This document shows positions 9,101 through 19,526 of a stretch of 64,000 nucleotides of DNA, piece by piece (positions within the stretch are counted from its first letter, which is position 1; each line of letters opens with the position of its first letter). This stretch comes from Xiphophorus maculatus. Taxonomy: Eukaryota > Chordata > Actinopteri > Cyprinodontiformes > Poeciliidae. The stretch is taken from contig NC_036454.1 in the NCBI RefSeq assembly GCF_002775205.1, positions 1,526,382-1,590,381 of the forward strand, read 5' to 3'. Under the pieces are notes generated by a model. It was not told the origin of the DNA. It saw nothing but the letters and a program-made list of their open reading frames with translations, and did not search any database. Made by a program: the position numbers and the translations under genes.

Positions 9101-11732
9101 ACTTCTCACGAGTGGAGCATTTCTCCACAGAGATTTCTTCCTGCCAGACACGATCTTCCCTTTAATGGGAAAAATGGAATCAATAATTATGGAATAAATA
9201 ATCAACACATGTAACCAATAGAAGGTCACTAAGTCGTTGTGTTTCAGAGGCTTGTAGAGTTCTGGAGACTTGGCCCCAGCACGGCGTCACATGCCACAAA
9301 TATTTCACAAATTATTTATCAAACTGTGAATTTATCAAACGCTTTGTGTGACGCAGTGCGGGACTTCAAAGTATCTGTCCGGAGGACGGATGCGTCGGAT
9401 CGGTGCCGGCTGAAGGGGGACGGTGTCCTGAGAGCAGACATGGACGCACTGCACCTGATGGACAAGACGGGGGACATCCTGTACACCTGGCCGTACAGGT
9501 ACCTGCGGCGCTTCGGACGGGACAAGGTAACGCACACAACCATAACACGAGTCTGACGTCTTCCTCAAAGCCAAGGGTAGGGTGGAGCGGGACAGGGAGC
9601 GGTGCAGCTTCACCTGGGCTGCTGAGCGGGGTCTACTATCTGGGTCTCTGCTGTCCTCAGGATAGACTGGGACACAGAGGCTAGGTTCATCAGCAGGGGA
9701 AGCTAGGGCAGGTTTCAGATCAGAACCGCTGACCCGATCTTTCTGTTAAAGCTTGGGATTCTGGTTCTTGGAGACCAATCTGTTGAGCTCCTCATGTCTT
9801 TAGGTAGATGGACACTGTCCTTTGTCGTCTCATCCATCTGTCCCAACCTGCCTGTTAATGGCGTCCAGATGCTTCTCCTTCCAGTTTGATCCCGTCTGTG
9901 TTTATCTTGATGTTTAGATGTTAAGACCAACGTTGGCCACGGTTAGGGTAACCCTTCTCCTCTGTGGGTCCAGAACAAATGTCTTCAGGAAGATAACTGA
10001 TTGTTATTTGGTCATGATTTGACACTTGCAGGTTTTCTGACGCTGTTCTAGTCCAGGACTGCTGACCTGCAGACAGAAACGCTAAACAACCATTTTGTTC
10101 CCTCCAGTCCACCTTCTCCTTCGAGGCGGGTCGCAGGTGTGACTCCGGCGAGGGAAGCTTCGAGTTCGACACCAAACAGGGAAACCTGCTGTTCCAGGCC
10201 GTCGAGGCTGCCATCAACCTGCAGAAGATCTCCCTCCCCCACAGACAGACCTCTGGAGGGGGCCCGATGCCTCCAGAACCCGGCCCCAACCACCACAACC
10301 TCACCCTGCCAGCCCCGCCCGCTAACCCCGCGCTGGGCCACAGCCGGACGCCGCCGCCACAGAAGCAGCCCCGCGTCCAGGTCCAACAGGTACAACATGG
10401 GGCATTACTAGAGAAAAGACTTCAGAATAAAAGCAGGAACTTCAGAATAAAAGCTGGCATTTCTGAACAAAAGCACTGTTTATATGAAACATGCAGCTGT
10501 ATTTATAATGTTGTGAGCAGTTTTTCTCCTACAGATTCACTTATTAATTTAAACTTTTAAACTCAACGAGGTAGCAGGAGTTTAGGCGTCTTCCTGTGAA
10601 GGACGTTGTGTCTTGCTGAGACTCTTGGCTGTTCCTGCTGGAGTCCAACCTTTGTTGTGTCTGCAGGGTGATGAAGGTGTGTACAGCATGGTGACGGAGC
10701 CTCAACACCTGCAGAAGATCCATAACAAAGATGCTGAGAGCTCCAACTCTTCACAGCAGCAGCAGCGCCCTCAGCTGGTAGGATTCAGTACTTGAGTTAC
10801 AGGATAAACAAACATGAAACATCTAAATGCCCCAGGAATGTTGTTGATGTATAAGAATGACCTTTAACCTGGATGGCCCCTGCTGTCTTCAGGCCTGTCT
10901 GGAGCCTCCGGTGGATAAAATGCTGACCGGCGTGAAGAGTTTGACCCTGGACACCCGCGGCCTCCCCGTCCCCAGGAAGAGCCAGGTGAAGATGATCTCC
11001 AGCTGCCCGTTGCCCAACGCCAGCCCCGAATCGGGCGGCAGCCAGCTGTCTGGCCCCGCCTCCAGCGCCCGCCTCAGTCCCAAACTCGGCTCCAACCCCA
11101 ACCTGGAGCAGACCTACTCCCAGATCAGCATGGCGGATGTCGCTGGGCGCGCCACCAAGAAGGACAAGAAGGGCAGTGGCGCTGTGGTGATGGGCAGGGA
11201 TCCGGACTACTCGCTGCCCTTCGACACCCTCTCCTCCAACATCATGTCAAACATCCTGGCGGCGGATCAGGGCGGTCCGGGTGCTGACCCGCTCTACGAC
11301 AGCATCGACGAGCTGAAGGTCCGGAACATCTTCCGGAGTGAAGCCAGGACAACAGACGGCACGTACGGGAAGGTGGACCACATCTACGACGAGCCCGAAG
11401 GTTGCGCGGCGCCCACAGGGCCGCCGGCAGCGCCTCACCCCTCGGTCTACGACGACCCAGAGGAGATGAGAGGAGACGCCTGGAGGATCATGGGTACCTC
11501 TGTCGACCCCAAAGGCCACGAGTATCCCTACAACCCCCGCGTGGACGACTACGCCGTGCCCAGGAGGCCCAAGAGGGCATTTGCTTCCCAGAAGAGCATC
11601 GCTAGTGAAGAAGAGGAGGAGCAGAAACAGGAGGAGGAGCTGCAGGAGGAGGAGGTGGAGGGCAACGAAGAGCAGGAGCTGGAGGAGAAACGGTTTTCAC
11701 CGTACGACAACCTGGTCGTTAAAATGGCCTAA
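3056..11732 (+). CDS. dok2: Docking protein, DOK2-like (complete, 8 exons)
   Basis: This adaptor is expected to act under the plasma membrane downstream of tyrosine kinases, recruiting RasGAP and similar SH2 proteins to damp Ras/ERK signalling (family knowledge). Joined exons: 3056-3115, 3193-3330, 3409-3576, 6446-6554, 9357-9526, 10108-10389, 10667-10777, 10893-11732, giving 625 aa. All introns are GT-AG and the frames join without a stop. Residues about 5-120 form a PH domain (KWKRVWCVLYRES, VIRLADCIRV). Residues about 160-257 form a DOK-type PTB domain (WPYRYLRRFGRDK, TFSFEAGRRC). The tail has tyrosines near 421, 452, 481 (DPLYDSI), 511 (DHIYDEPEG), 532, 566 (DDYAVP) and 617 (SPYDNL). DPLYDSI, DHIYDEPEG and the terminal YDN favour DOK2; the YPYNPRVDDYAVP block resembles DOK1, so dok1 stays possible. 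It is longer than mammalian DOK2 (about 410 aa), partly from a Glu/Gln-rich stretch near 585-612. Confidence 0.85.
3193..3330 (+). CDS. dok2: dok2-like exon 2: PH domain core
   Basis: It encodes 46 residues (KWKRVWCVLYRES through QQESKK) between a GTGCAG acceptor and a GTAACC donor, phase 0 at both ends. The following intron is only 78 bases and contains near-repeats of GTTTCCACGG. Confidence 0.85.
3409..3576 (+). CDS. dok2: dok2-like exon 3: end of PH domain
   Basis: It encodes 56 residues from VIRLADCIRV to the C-terminal PH helix (DDWTHRLCEVAFP). A CCCCAG acceptor precedes it. The donor is taken as GTAGGT at 3577, which ends in phase 0 and joins exon 4 in frame; an alternative GTACAC four bases later would break the frame. 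Confidence 0.8.
3577..6445 (+). other. dok2-like intron 3
   Basis: A 2.9 kb intron with no further exon recognised. It is dense in GAACCAGAACC-type motifs, has a short A/T-rich stretch around 4900-5050 with AAGTAACTAAGTAA sequence typical of a degenerate hAT-like repeat, and contains the large hexanucleotide array at 5608-6231. Confidence 0.6.
5608..6231. repeat. Hexanucleotide array (CAGRAY)n, about 620 bp
   Basis: Roughly one hundred units of CAGAAC, CAGGAC, CAGGAT, CAGAAT and the variant AAGATC run head to tail. Because the unit is a multiple of three, frames stay open: + strand reading gives a long Gln/Asn/Asp tract and the minus strand a Leu/Val/Ile tract. No domain or splice evidence suggests it is translated. 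It lies inside the dok2-like intron 3. Confidence 0.9.
6446..6554 (+). CDS. dok2: dok2-like exon 4: PH-PTB linker
   Basis: It encodes about 36 residues (MSWTEGGAKRG to LYSGREK), including MEDNSLYSG, which matches the conserved (M)xENxLYS linker of DOK1/DOK2. The acceptor ATCAG precedes it and the donor GTAGGA follows at 6555, ending in phase 1. A 20 bp tandem repeat begins just 25 bases into the next intron. Confidence 0.8.
6555..9356 (+). other. dok2-like intron 4
   Basis: A 2.8 kb intron. After the 20 bp tandem array it has many CAGAACC/GGTTCTG motifs (especially 6990-7200 and 7540-7760), then unremarkable sequence from about 7950. Open frames here carry no recognisable domain. Confidence 0.6.
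6580..6715. repeat. 20 bp tandem repeat, about 6.8 copies
   Basis: Unit GACTTCCTGTATGCCATCGG occurs six times with small variants (CCTTCGG, CATTCGG) followed by a partial unit. ACTTCC in each unit is an ETS-like core. It sits 25 bases after the exon 4 donor. Confidence 0.9.
9357..9526 (+). CDS. dok2: dok2-like exon 5: first half of PTB domain
   Basis: Acceptor GACGCAG leads into a split codon completing phase 1 of exon 4. The exon encodes RDFKVSVRRTDASDRC through WPYRYLRRFGRDK, containing the RRFGRDK motif near the phosphotyrosine-binding arginines of DOK PTB domains. It ends in phase 0 at donor GTAACG. Confidence 0.85.
9527..10107 (+). other. dok2-like intron 5
   Basis: A 581-base intron between the two PTB exons. 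No repeat or gene is recognised; it ends with a pyrimidine-rich TTTTGTTCCCTCCAG acceptor. Confidence 0.7.
10108..10389 (+). CDS. dok2: dok2-like exon 6: second half of PTB domain
   Basis: It encodes 94 residues, starting STFSFEAGRRCDSGEG and the C-terminal PTB helix (GNLLFQAVEAAINLQK), then a proline-rich stretch (PPEPGPNHHN, RTPPPQKQP) that could bind SH3 domains. Phase 0 at both ends; acceptor CCTCCAG, donor GTACAA. Confidence 0.85.
10667..10777 (+). CDS. dok2: dok2-like exon 7
   Basis: It encodes 37 residues (GDEGVYSMV to QQQQRPQL) with one candidate phosphotyrosine, between a TCTGCAG acceptor and a GTAGGA donor in phase 0. No domain; a linker with a short glutamine run. Confidence 0.75.
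10893..11732 (+). CDS. dok2: dok2-like exon 8: phosphotyrosine-rich tail and stop
   Basis: The last exon encodes 279 residues and ends in TAA at 11730-11732. It carries DPDYSLPFD, DPLYDSIDE, DHIYDEPEG, SVYDDPEE, DDYAVP and SPYDNLVVK. The YxxP sites fit SH2 docking. About 28 residues before the last motif are almost entirely Glu/Gln. The upstream acceptor is CTTCAG. Confidence 0.85.
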   Translation, partial: ACLEPPVDKMLTGVKSLTLDTRGLPVPRKSQVKMISSCPLPNASPESGGSQLSGPASSARLSPKLGSNPNLEQTYSQISMADVAGRATKKDKKGSGAVVMGRDPDYSLPFDTLSSNIMSNILAADQGGPGADPLYDSIDELKVRNIFRSEARTTDGTYGKVDHIYDEPEGCAAPTGPPAAPHPSVYDDPEEMRGDAWRIMGTSVDPKGHEYPYNPRVDDYAVPRRPKRAFASQKSIASEEEEEQKQEEELQEEEVEGNEEQELEEKRFSPYDNLVVKMA

Positions 11733-12720
11733 AGGAGACAGAGCAGCTGTTTCATCCACCTATCACCTGGCTGGATGGAGGAACTCCAGTAACTTAGCAC
11801 GCTTTATTAAGCAGCTTCCAAGTTGAAGGACCCATAGCTACCTGTAGCTCCATGGACCCGTAGCTACAAAAATCTGTAGCTGCCTGTAGCGCAGCAGACT
11901 GCAAACCATCTGAAAAACTGTAGCTTGAGGTAAAGATGAAGCCGCTGTTGTTGTGTGACTGCTAACCTCTGCAGCTAACCAGCTATGCTAAAGTAAATAT
12001 TTCCTGTGTTTGTCTAATTTTGATCCGTTTCATTGATGTCTTCATGCTGTAGTTGGTGTTTTGATGTCATTAAACAGAACCGATGAAGCTTTAAGTCAGA
12101 CATGTTGGATGTTTTATCTGTTCAGTGAGATGTTAGCATGCTAACATTAGCTTTGTTAGCTACATCAATGCTAAGGTTCACCCATGCTTCATCTGAAAGG
12201 TCAAAACCTGGATGGTTCTAGAGGTTTCTAGAGGACTCCAGAAGGTTCTTTGCGGTTCTGGAGCTGGTTGGACCCTCTGCTTCCAGTCACTGGGTCCACC
12301 AGCAGAGGAACCTGCTGCGGTCCTGGTTCTGGACGTGTTTCTACAGGTTTCTCTGTGAAGCCTCCATGTTGGAGCAGCCAGTGGTTTATCTCCGTCGGGG
12401 CGGTTCCAATCGGGTCGTCGTGTCTGAATGTTTCTCTTCTCGCTTCGGGCCGTCGGCACTCTGTCGCCTCTTCCTGTTAAAGTCACAGCTCTATGAGCAC
12501 AGTTGCTCTCAGGTCAGAGGTCAGCTCTGGCTGATGCGGCGATGCAGGAAGTGACTTTGACTAGGCCCCAGATTGGGTGAGATGTGATGTTTTTTCTCTG
12601 AGAATCATTTTATCTCTTGTAAAGATGCTTCATGGACTATTTCAGTCTGTCTTCCTGTCCTGATCTGAACCATGAAAAGTTTCTGCAGCTGCTGGGAATA
12701 AATAATCTAAAACATTTACA
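11733..12720 (+). other. Probable 3' UTR of the dok2-like gene
   Basis: Noncoding sequence after the stop. Candidate polyadenylation signals are ATTAAA at 12069-12074 and AATAAA at 12697-12702. Early on there are repeated GTAGCTACCTGTAGCT-like words (11830-11910). The true end is not decidable here. Confidence 0.45.
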
Positions 12721-12868
12721 GATTAGAAACTAAAGGAGGAATTATGAAAGGTTCCCACAATCACAATGAGATTAAAATGACAACAAAACATAAAATCAGT
12801 GAAAACAGGCTGAAGTTTTCTGATCGACCTTTTCTCATGGAGCTCAGATGTGCAGTGAGTGGCCTCCA

Positions 12869-12882
12869 CCAGCAGGTGGCAG
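12869..12882 (+). promoter_or_regulatory. CTCF-like core motif
   Basis: CCAGCAGGTGGCAG fits the CTCF core pattern throughout. It lies about 1.1 kb downstream of the dok2-like stop codon, in the same orientation as the site at 2583. Confidence 0.4.
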
Positions 12883-12925
12883 CAGAAGCTAGCAGCTGTT
12901 AGTCTGAGCTTCTTCCTCTAAAGCA

Positions 12926-13225
12926 GCGGTTCTCAAAGATTTTCTGGGCCCCCTGTGGATTACAATAAAATCCCCCCCAAAAAAGAAAAACAATTAGGTC
13001 CCACATGGTTCAAAAAGACATAAACCTAAACACACATTTTGTTTTCAAACTCCACTGAAGTTTATTTCACTCTTCAGGTTGCAACAAAACAAACTACAAA
13101 CCATCTATACAGTGTTCATATGATTGCCTACTGGAATAGCTTCTCACTTTACAATCTAGTGTAATAACTTCACACTGCTACACTACACAGGATCAAACAT
13201 TGAGAAGTTTTAGTTATCAACGTTA
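12926..13225. repeat. hAT-like transposon fragment, interrupted at 13226
   Basis: CAGCGGTTCTCAAAGATTTT followed by CTGGGCCCCC is typical of the left end of vertebrate hAT elements. The sequence is cut by the CACTG-ended element at 13226. The matching right end was not found with certainty. Confidence 0.4.
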
Positions 13226-14078
13226 CACTGAAAAAACTCATCTATAGAATTTACCTAATAAATCTGAGGTAACAATTTGCATTGACTCTTTTGGGGTAAA
13301 TTCAATTCCATATATTGAGTATAAAGTAACTGAACAAAAAATATATGAAATACTTAAAGAAATTGGGTAAACTTTACCTCATATTTATGTATATATTCAA
13401 CAGCTACTTACTCAGTTAAATTAGGTAAAACTATGTCTTGTTTGCTAGTAGGTAATACCTGATAATTACAAATCAAAGTTAATTAAAATCAGTTAATAAC
13501 CATTACTTATTCAGAGAAGGTAAGATGTACCCCCAAAAACGACATTCAGCTCGTACACCTTCTCAATGTTTTTAATCCATAAAGTCATCAAAAACAAAAA
13601 CACAGAATAAACTGCAGCACAACAGTGTCACACATTTCAAATAATGAACCTGCATTATAACCCAACAACTTCAACTGTTGTTTCAGTAATGTTGGACAAT
13701 AAAACATATCCCTGCTTTAGAACATCCAGACTGCTCGATAAGAAAGGAGTAGATCAGAGAAAAGGAGAAGTGAGGTGATCAGAGCAGAGGTGCAAGAGAT
13801 GTCCAATCACATGAAGATTTTCTTGTATCTAAACTCTTACTTGTGTTTCTTCGGCCTCACACAACAGTGACTGAGCAAATCTGAAATCTGCAGGTGTATT
13901 TATACACAACAAAAAAACTGAGAGAGGTTGCAACATACTTATGTATCCATCTGTACAGATATTTCTGTGTCTGTGTGTGGAGCAGAGGAGGGAAGAGAAC
14001 AAAAATATAAAACTATACTCCATTAAAACTCTCTGTCCAGACAAAAGATCCTCTTGGAATAAGAGGGGAAATGTATGT

Positions 14079-15263
14079 CTATTGCATGAGCTTGTTTTTG
14101 AGGCTGTGGATCTTCTTCAGTAGTTTTGCCCCATCAAGTTCCAAAAAAAGTTTTTGAAAAGCTTCAAATGTGTTCTTGAGCTGCTTTGGATAGTCATGGT
14201 TGAGGGCATATATCAGTCCCATCAGCAGTACAGATGTTCGGCTTCCACATCCGTCCATCACTTGGTTTCCCTCAATCACAATCTGATGGATCCTCCTCAG
14301 CCATGATGTTGTGCATCACGATCACCTTCATTATTTTGTCTGTGTAGTCCTCACATTCCTACATGTTAAAAAGAAAGAAACAAAAAAGATACACATTTTT
14401 AATTTTATTGAATATGCTGTTTCAATACATTTCAACTTATCTAAAGGAGAGCAGAGGGGAGTGATCAAAAGAGGAGAGGATCCCTTGAGTTAATCAATCA
14501 TCTGTTATCAATGACATACCTGGCAGTCATGGAAAAGATCTTCTTGTCTTTCACCAAGGTAGTTAATGAGGCAGCAGACAACTGCATCCCTATTTTTCTC
14601 AATGCTCTGTGTCTGTAGGGAGATACAATTTAGTGAAAAGACTGTTAGTGGAAAGTGGGGAGAGAATTACATACACTAACACCGAATTGCTTAAAAAAAA
14701 GGGTAGTTTAAGTTGGTAAGGAGCTCAACTTTGTGCACAACAAAGCAATTCTTTACAAATTAATTCACGTATATCAATAATGACATATTTGAGAAAAAAA
14801 GTTAAATAACATACGTCATTTAAAGTGTCCAACAGAGGGTGCATCTTGGAACCAGCAGCCCCTCCTTTAGCACGCATAAGCTGCATAAGACTTGGTGTGT
14901 ACTCATCAAGCTTTAGCATGAATGTCTCCTCCAAGGAAACTGTCGTGATACGTCTGAACTCTTCCTTGATCTAGGAAATAAAAGGACACAAATAAAATTT
15001 TAAATGACAGACTGAGAATGCTGCCTTGATAAATGTGTCCTTAATGCACCCCATGTCTTGACAGTGCAAGGACAATCTGCATAGAGGCAGGGGATGGAGT
15101 GGACCCGACCAAAATGCCCATGCATTAGCCTGCTGTGTTTCAGCAGGTCTAATCTTTTTGATGTTGTGAAGTTGCACAACTTGCATTTCCAGTTCCTTTT
15201 CCCATAACTGAGGTGTTTGGTTAAGGTAACTACACCTTTAAGGTCAATGTTATTTATTTTATT
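14079..15263 (-). pseudogene. Broken multi-exon C2H2 zinc-finger gene inside the transposon
   Basis: Minus-strand exons in order: about 15013-15263 with two zinc fingers (CKLCNF...H...H and CLYADCPC...HLSRQH); 14815-14970 (EEFRRITT, DEYTPSLMQLMRAKGG) between TTTCCTAG and GTATGT; 14520-14612 (EKNRDAVVCCLINYLGE) between CTACAG and GTATGT; and about 14085-14360 ending GLIYALNHDYPKQLKNTF and a stop. The last exon has a frame break near 14285-14300. The layout resembles repetitive fish proteins that combine such zinc fingers with a conserved C-terminal region, from general recollection. Function unknown; possibly a transposon-borne or captured host gene. Confidence 0.5.
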
Positions 15264-15808
15264 TAGCAAACTTGCATACCTGTACAGGATACACTGGGTG
15301 TGGGGACGTGGGAGAGTGTGTCAGCCCCAGAAGCAGAGTGGTCTATCAGTGAGTCCCTGCTTGTGGAGGACAGACAAGAGGAACTGAAGAGACGGCAAAT
15401 ACTGAGTGTCCACATACAAAGACTCTGGCTGCAACAGAAATAAGAGAGAAAGAAATGATCAGACATGTACCTGGGAGAAGAAATATATAAGGGCTAATGT
15501 ATAGTTCAGAGGTTATTACCTTCATGTTAGCCTCATGAACAACCTCATAAACAAGAGATTATGCTTTACGGGGCCCAGAATTGTGATGCCGCAGAGACGA
15601 GAGCTGTGACACCGGGTCCAAGGTTCTGATCATGCAGGTTTGGTTTTAAACCATGATGTGGAATTGAGCCTCCACTCTCCCTTTAACAACCAACAAGTTA
15701 CAAGTCATTTATCTAACGTCACAATTAGTCTGAGGCTCTTTAATGAAGGTAGAAACTAAACATAAGGTCAATATTTTGCAGTTTCTCTGTGCTCCTCTGA
15801 TCAGAGCA

Positions 15809-15868
<60 letters not shown>
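15809..15868. repeat. (GTCT)n microsatellite
   Basis: About 15 uninterrupted tetranucleotide units inside the CACTG-ended element. Confidence 0.95.
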
Positions 15869-17252
15869 GACAGGGTCTGTTGTGCAGAAATAACTGTACT
15901 TACCTCACTAAAATAAAGGCAATGCAATTGCATAGAGTAATATTCATTCTTCATAAAATTAGTTTTATAGATCATATTCATAGATATTATATGCTTCATA
16001 AACAATATTACAAGATTCTGAAAACATTTATTAAGCACTGACGTTTTAACAATACCCAATATAATATAAAATCAATTCTAAAATGTTTTACTTGAACATT
16101 AAAAAAATGAGGTGCAGCAACAGTGGGTGTTTACACACATAAAGGTGGATACAGTGGTACTTTGTTTTCATTTTACAACATGTTTGTTTCCACTCTGGTC
16201 CGCATCAGCACGCTGGATGAGCGTCCTGTTTCCATGACGACTGACCGGAAAAGACGTGCGACACGTCATCTTCACGTGAGTCTTCAGAGTCCCGATTGTA
16301 AAAATAAAACTCTGAGAAGTAACGCTAAACTTTAACAACAGAGACATGCAGGTAATCTGGACATCGGATCATTTTGTTTTTAAACAGACCGACTCTAGCA
16401 GCCATGCTAAGGGAGCTAACGGAGCTAACAGGCTAACAACAGAAAACACGTCAGTCATTTCATATGTTGGCCACATGTTAGTGTAGTAGTATTTGAAGAC
16501 GGGACTTAAATGAATTGTTCCTCGTTGACAGCAGTGTATTTACTGGCTGTGTCTCGGTGCAGCGTGATGTGGGAGCAGAGACCTGCAGATACTTACTGAC
16601 CATTAGCTATACCTTAACCACTGGGCAAAAGCTGAACTATCCGCTTTACAGTCTATGTGTTGCCTAAACAGCCGCCCATTCAATATATTAGGAAACGCTG
16701 GCGTTGACTAGTTTCTAACCTTAAACCAGCGGTCAGACACAGTCATGCATGCTGGCTAATCTTGTTTAAAGCACACCGCGAACATTTCATTGCAACTTAC
16801 CTGCAGTTGCCATGGTGGCGCCAGGGACAGATTCAAACTTTGATTTCGAGTAATGGCATGTTACACAGATGCACATGGAATATAAGTGAAGTGTAACATC
16901 TCATCATTTCAAATATTACAATTTGCCTTCGCGCTATTATTCACAGCACCCTTATGTAAATAGCTTACCTTCAGCTCACGGTTCAATGGCAGAGAGGATG
17001 CAGACTTCTCTGTCCCGCTCGTTCAAAAACACGGTCTGACGCATGCGCAATTTGGAGCAGCGGACTTAAGATTCGTGGTTATATTTTACTGTATTTTCCT
17101 ATGTAATGGTTTTTAATGTTAACGAATGGGTAGCATGTGTATAATTTACCCATTATTTTATAATTCCTTGGCTGTCTGAAAAAATTTATTAAATTTTATA
17201 TGATTTGTATAGATCATATTTACCACTCTCCAAAATCACTTTTTTCAGTGTA

Positions 17253-18387
17253 AGCAGCGTTTTGAAACCAAAAACTGAGAAACATTTCGGGCCGACCAGC
17301 AGAATCAACTCCTGAAGTTAAACTCAGTTTCACACAGACACAAAGACGCTAGCTTAAATGTTAGGCTGCTGAACCGGACCGTTCAAGGTCGCCATCATGC
17401 TAAGTTTCTGTTAGCAACCTTCTATTTTCTACTTGATAAACAATGTAATGTTTAGCAAATCTGTTTGCTAAAAATGACATTACCGAGCAAAAACAAATCT
17501 TTATCTTTTTTTCTGTTCTTCCTCTTTCTTTTCTCGGTTAAATAATATTTTTTGCTGCATTGTTTCGCTAACTTATGCTCTGCAGCTCATACTACCGGCC
17601 ACCAGGGGGAACCCAAGAGCAGTTTCTTTTCTTTTTCCCTGTATAAAGAATAATTTCTACATGATCAAATATATATTATTGTTAAAAAATCACAACTTTA
17701 TAATGAAATTGTGTGTTTTTGTTAATATAATCACATAGAAATTACAAAATTGTTCCACTTCCCTAGTGAAAAACTTTAGTTACTAAACAAAACTTTAGTA
17801 TATTTCAAACACACTTACATTTGTGTAAGTACATTTTAAGTATACTAAGTATTAAGTGTACTACCTTTAAATATATAGGAAGTATACTAAAAGCATGCAA
17901 GTGTGGCCTATATGGATCTGGTGGCTTCTTGGTGCAGAGATGAACGACTAGGAGCTCAATCTGGCATCAGTTGTTTTCTTTAATTCTCCACCTGCATTTC
18001 ACACATGGGCACCGAGGTAAAGTCAGTCTGGCATGAAAGAAACTCCTCGACAGTGGAGAGCGTCATGGCTCTGAGGATTACCCATCATACAGTAACCACA
18101 ATAAAATCATTGAAAATTACAGTGATCGTATAGTGGATTTGGTTTACATCAACGGAACAACCAGTGAGTGTCCTTTTTAAAGAAAGTAACACAATTAATT
18201 AAAATGCTCTGAAAAATAAAATAAAATGCTGACATTTTATTTACTAGATGCCATTTTTATATTTTAGCTTGTACAAACTTGCATCTTGAAACAATGCAAA
18301 AACATTAATTAAGCATATCTTTATATAAAACTATTAATATAAAATTGCCTTATATTAGCCATCTGCTACAGAGATTTAGTAAAACAT
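17253..18387. other. Intergenic A/T-rich sequence with old repeats
   Basis: No gene seen. Positions 17800-17890 contain repeated AAGTATACTAAGTATTAAGT-type words, a style that recurs at 26500-26780 and 29590-30220 and probably marks one repeat family. A CCACCAGGGGGAA motif at 17599 is a partial CTCF match only. Confidence 0.5.
17990..18047. repeat. First copy of a short direct duplication
   Basis: About 58 bases beginning ACCTGCATTTCACACATG and ending AAACTCCT recur at 18388-18432 continued at 26144-26161. The second copy was split by the BEL/Pao insertion. A further shared block (TCATGGCTCTGAGGATTACC) lies at 18064 and 26378. Confidence 0.8.
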
Positions 18388-18432
18388 ACCTGCATTTCAC
18401 ACATGGACACCGAGGTAAAGTCAGTCTGGCAG

Positions 18433-18922
18433 TGTAACGAACGTAGTCACATGGGCTTTTTTTGTACATATTTTGGGGGGTACCGTTTGATTGGTGGCGT
18501 CATCTGACCACCTCAGTAATTAGGTCGTCACTTGGTCACGTGATGCTCTTGATAGAGAACTTTAAGTTTCGTTTTATACTCAGTTGGTGTGCGCAAGCGG
18601 CAACAAGAAAGACAAAGAACTGAAATAAGGAAGAAATGGACTTCTAACAACTCCTAACCTTCTGGTTGGAGGGGCATACGGTATGGACAATTGAGTGGAA
18701 TATTCTTGTGTTTGTATATGTGTAATAAGTTTCATTTGAATAATTCATATAAGGGAACATGACGGTTTATTGATGTATATTTGTCACTGTGTATTTTATT
18801 GCAGTGTTCACGGTGGTCTTGGACGTTTATGCGGCAAAAAATCATTTAATAAAACGTTTGAAACCATCAGTCGAAGTGTTGCACCTTCATCAACCAGCGA
18901 GAAAAAGTTGGGAGCAGCTACA
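18433..18922 (+). repeat. BEL/Pao left LTR
   Basis: 490 bases from TGTAACGAACG to GGAGCAGCTACA. It holds a TTTTATACTC TATA-like stretch near 18573 and AATAAAACG near 18848, which could act as promoter and polyadenylation signal. Confidence 0.93.
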
Positions 18923-19526
18923 GTGAACACGTGCACCGTGTGCAGCTCAGCTCGACGACAGAGAACATCGAGGGAGGCCGCGAGGTGAAAACAAGCTGTA
19001 AACTTCTCGCCAGCCATGTTGAGATGGATGGGGGAGAGGGAAAAAGGACCGTTGCAGCTTGAAGACTACAACTCGCCTGCAGCTTAAAGAAAACTACCTA
19101 CCGCTCGTCTTTCAACCTTGCAATCTGCTCGGACCGTTGCGATTGCAGTGACTTGCAAAATATGGTGTCGGCGTGCAATGAGGACAAGGATTGAGACTGC
19201 GCCGTTTCCACAAGTCATCACAAGAGAGCAACAGTGCGCCGTGGTTGTGAGTGATATTACCAAGCCCTTGGCTTTCAGGTTTTCAGTTGATAAGAAACAT
19301 TGTCACTTGTAAATATTTGAATTTTAAGCGTGAAAGGCCATTGTGTGTATATTTTGTGTGAATATTTCTGGCCTGTGTTATTAAGGAACTTGATATTCCT
19401 ACTTTGGATTTCTTGTTTGGTTTTATATGTGTATGCTTGGTATTTGAAATTAATACTGAGGATTACTTATAGCACAAGTTGAGGTTAAGGTTTTGCTTAA
19501 GATTTTGATTATTAATAATTCAGAAA
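18923..19526 (+). other. BEL/Pao leader between LTR and gag-pol
   Basis: 604 bases with no long ORF, expected to hold the primer-binding and packaging signals; I could not match the first bases (GTGAACACGTGC) to a tRNA. Confidence 0.6.

Larger units (their letters stand above)
13226..17250. mobile_element. CACTG-ended (EnSpm/CACTA-like) DNA transposon, 4.0 kb
   Basis: The left end reads CACTGAAAAAACTCATC and the right end ACTTTTTTCAGTG, so the ends are inverted CACTGAAAAAA. TA precedes and follows (13224-13225, 17251-17252), a short duplication as seen in this superfamily. Both subterminal regions hold scattered GGTAAA/TTTACC words, as CACTA elements often do. Inside is a broken multi-exon gene on the minus strand (14079-15263) rather than a recognisable transposase, so this copy is probably non-autonomous. 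The superfamily assignment rests on ends and duplication only. Confidence 0.55.
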
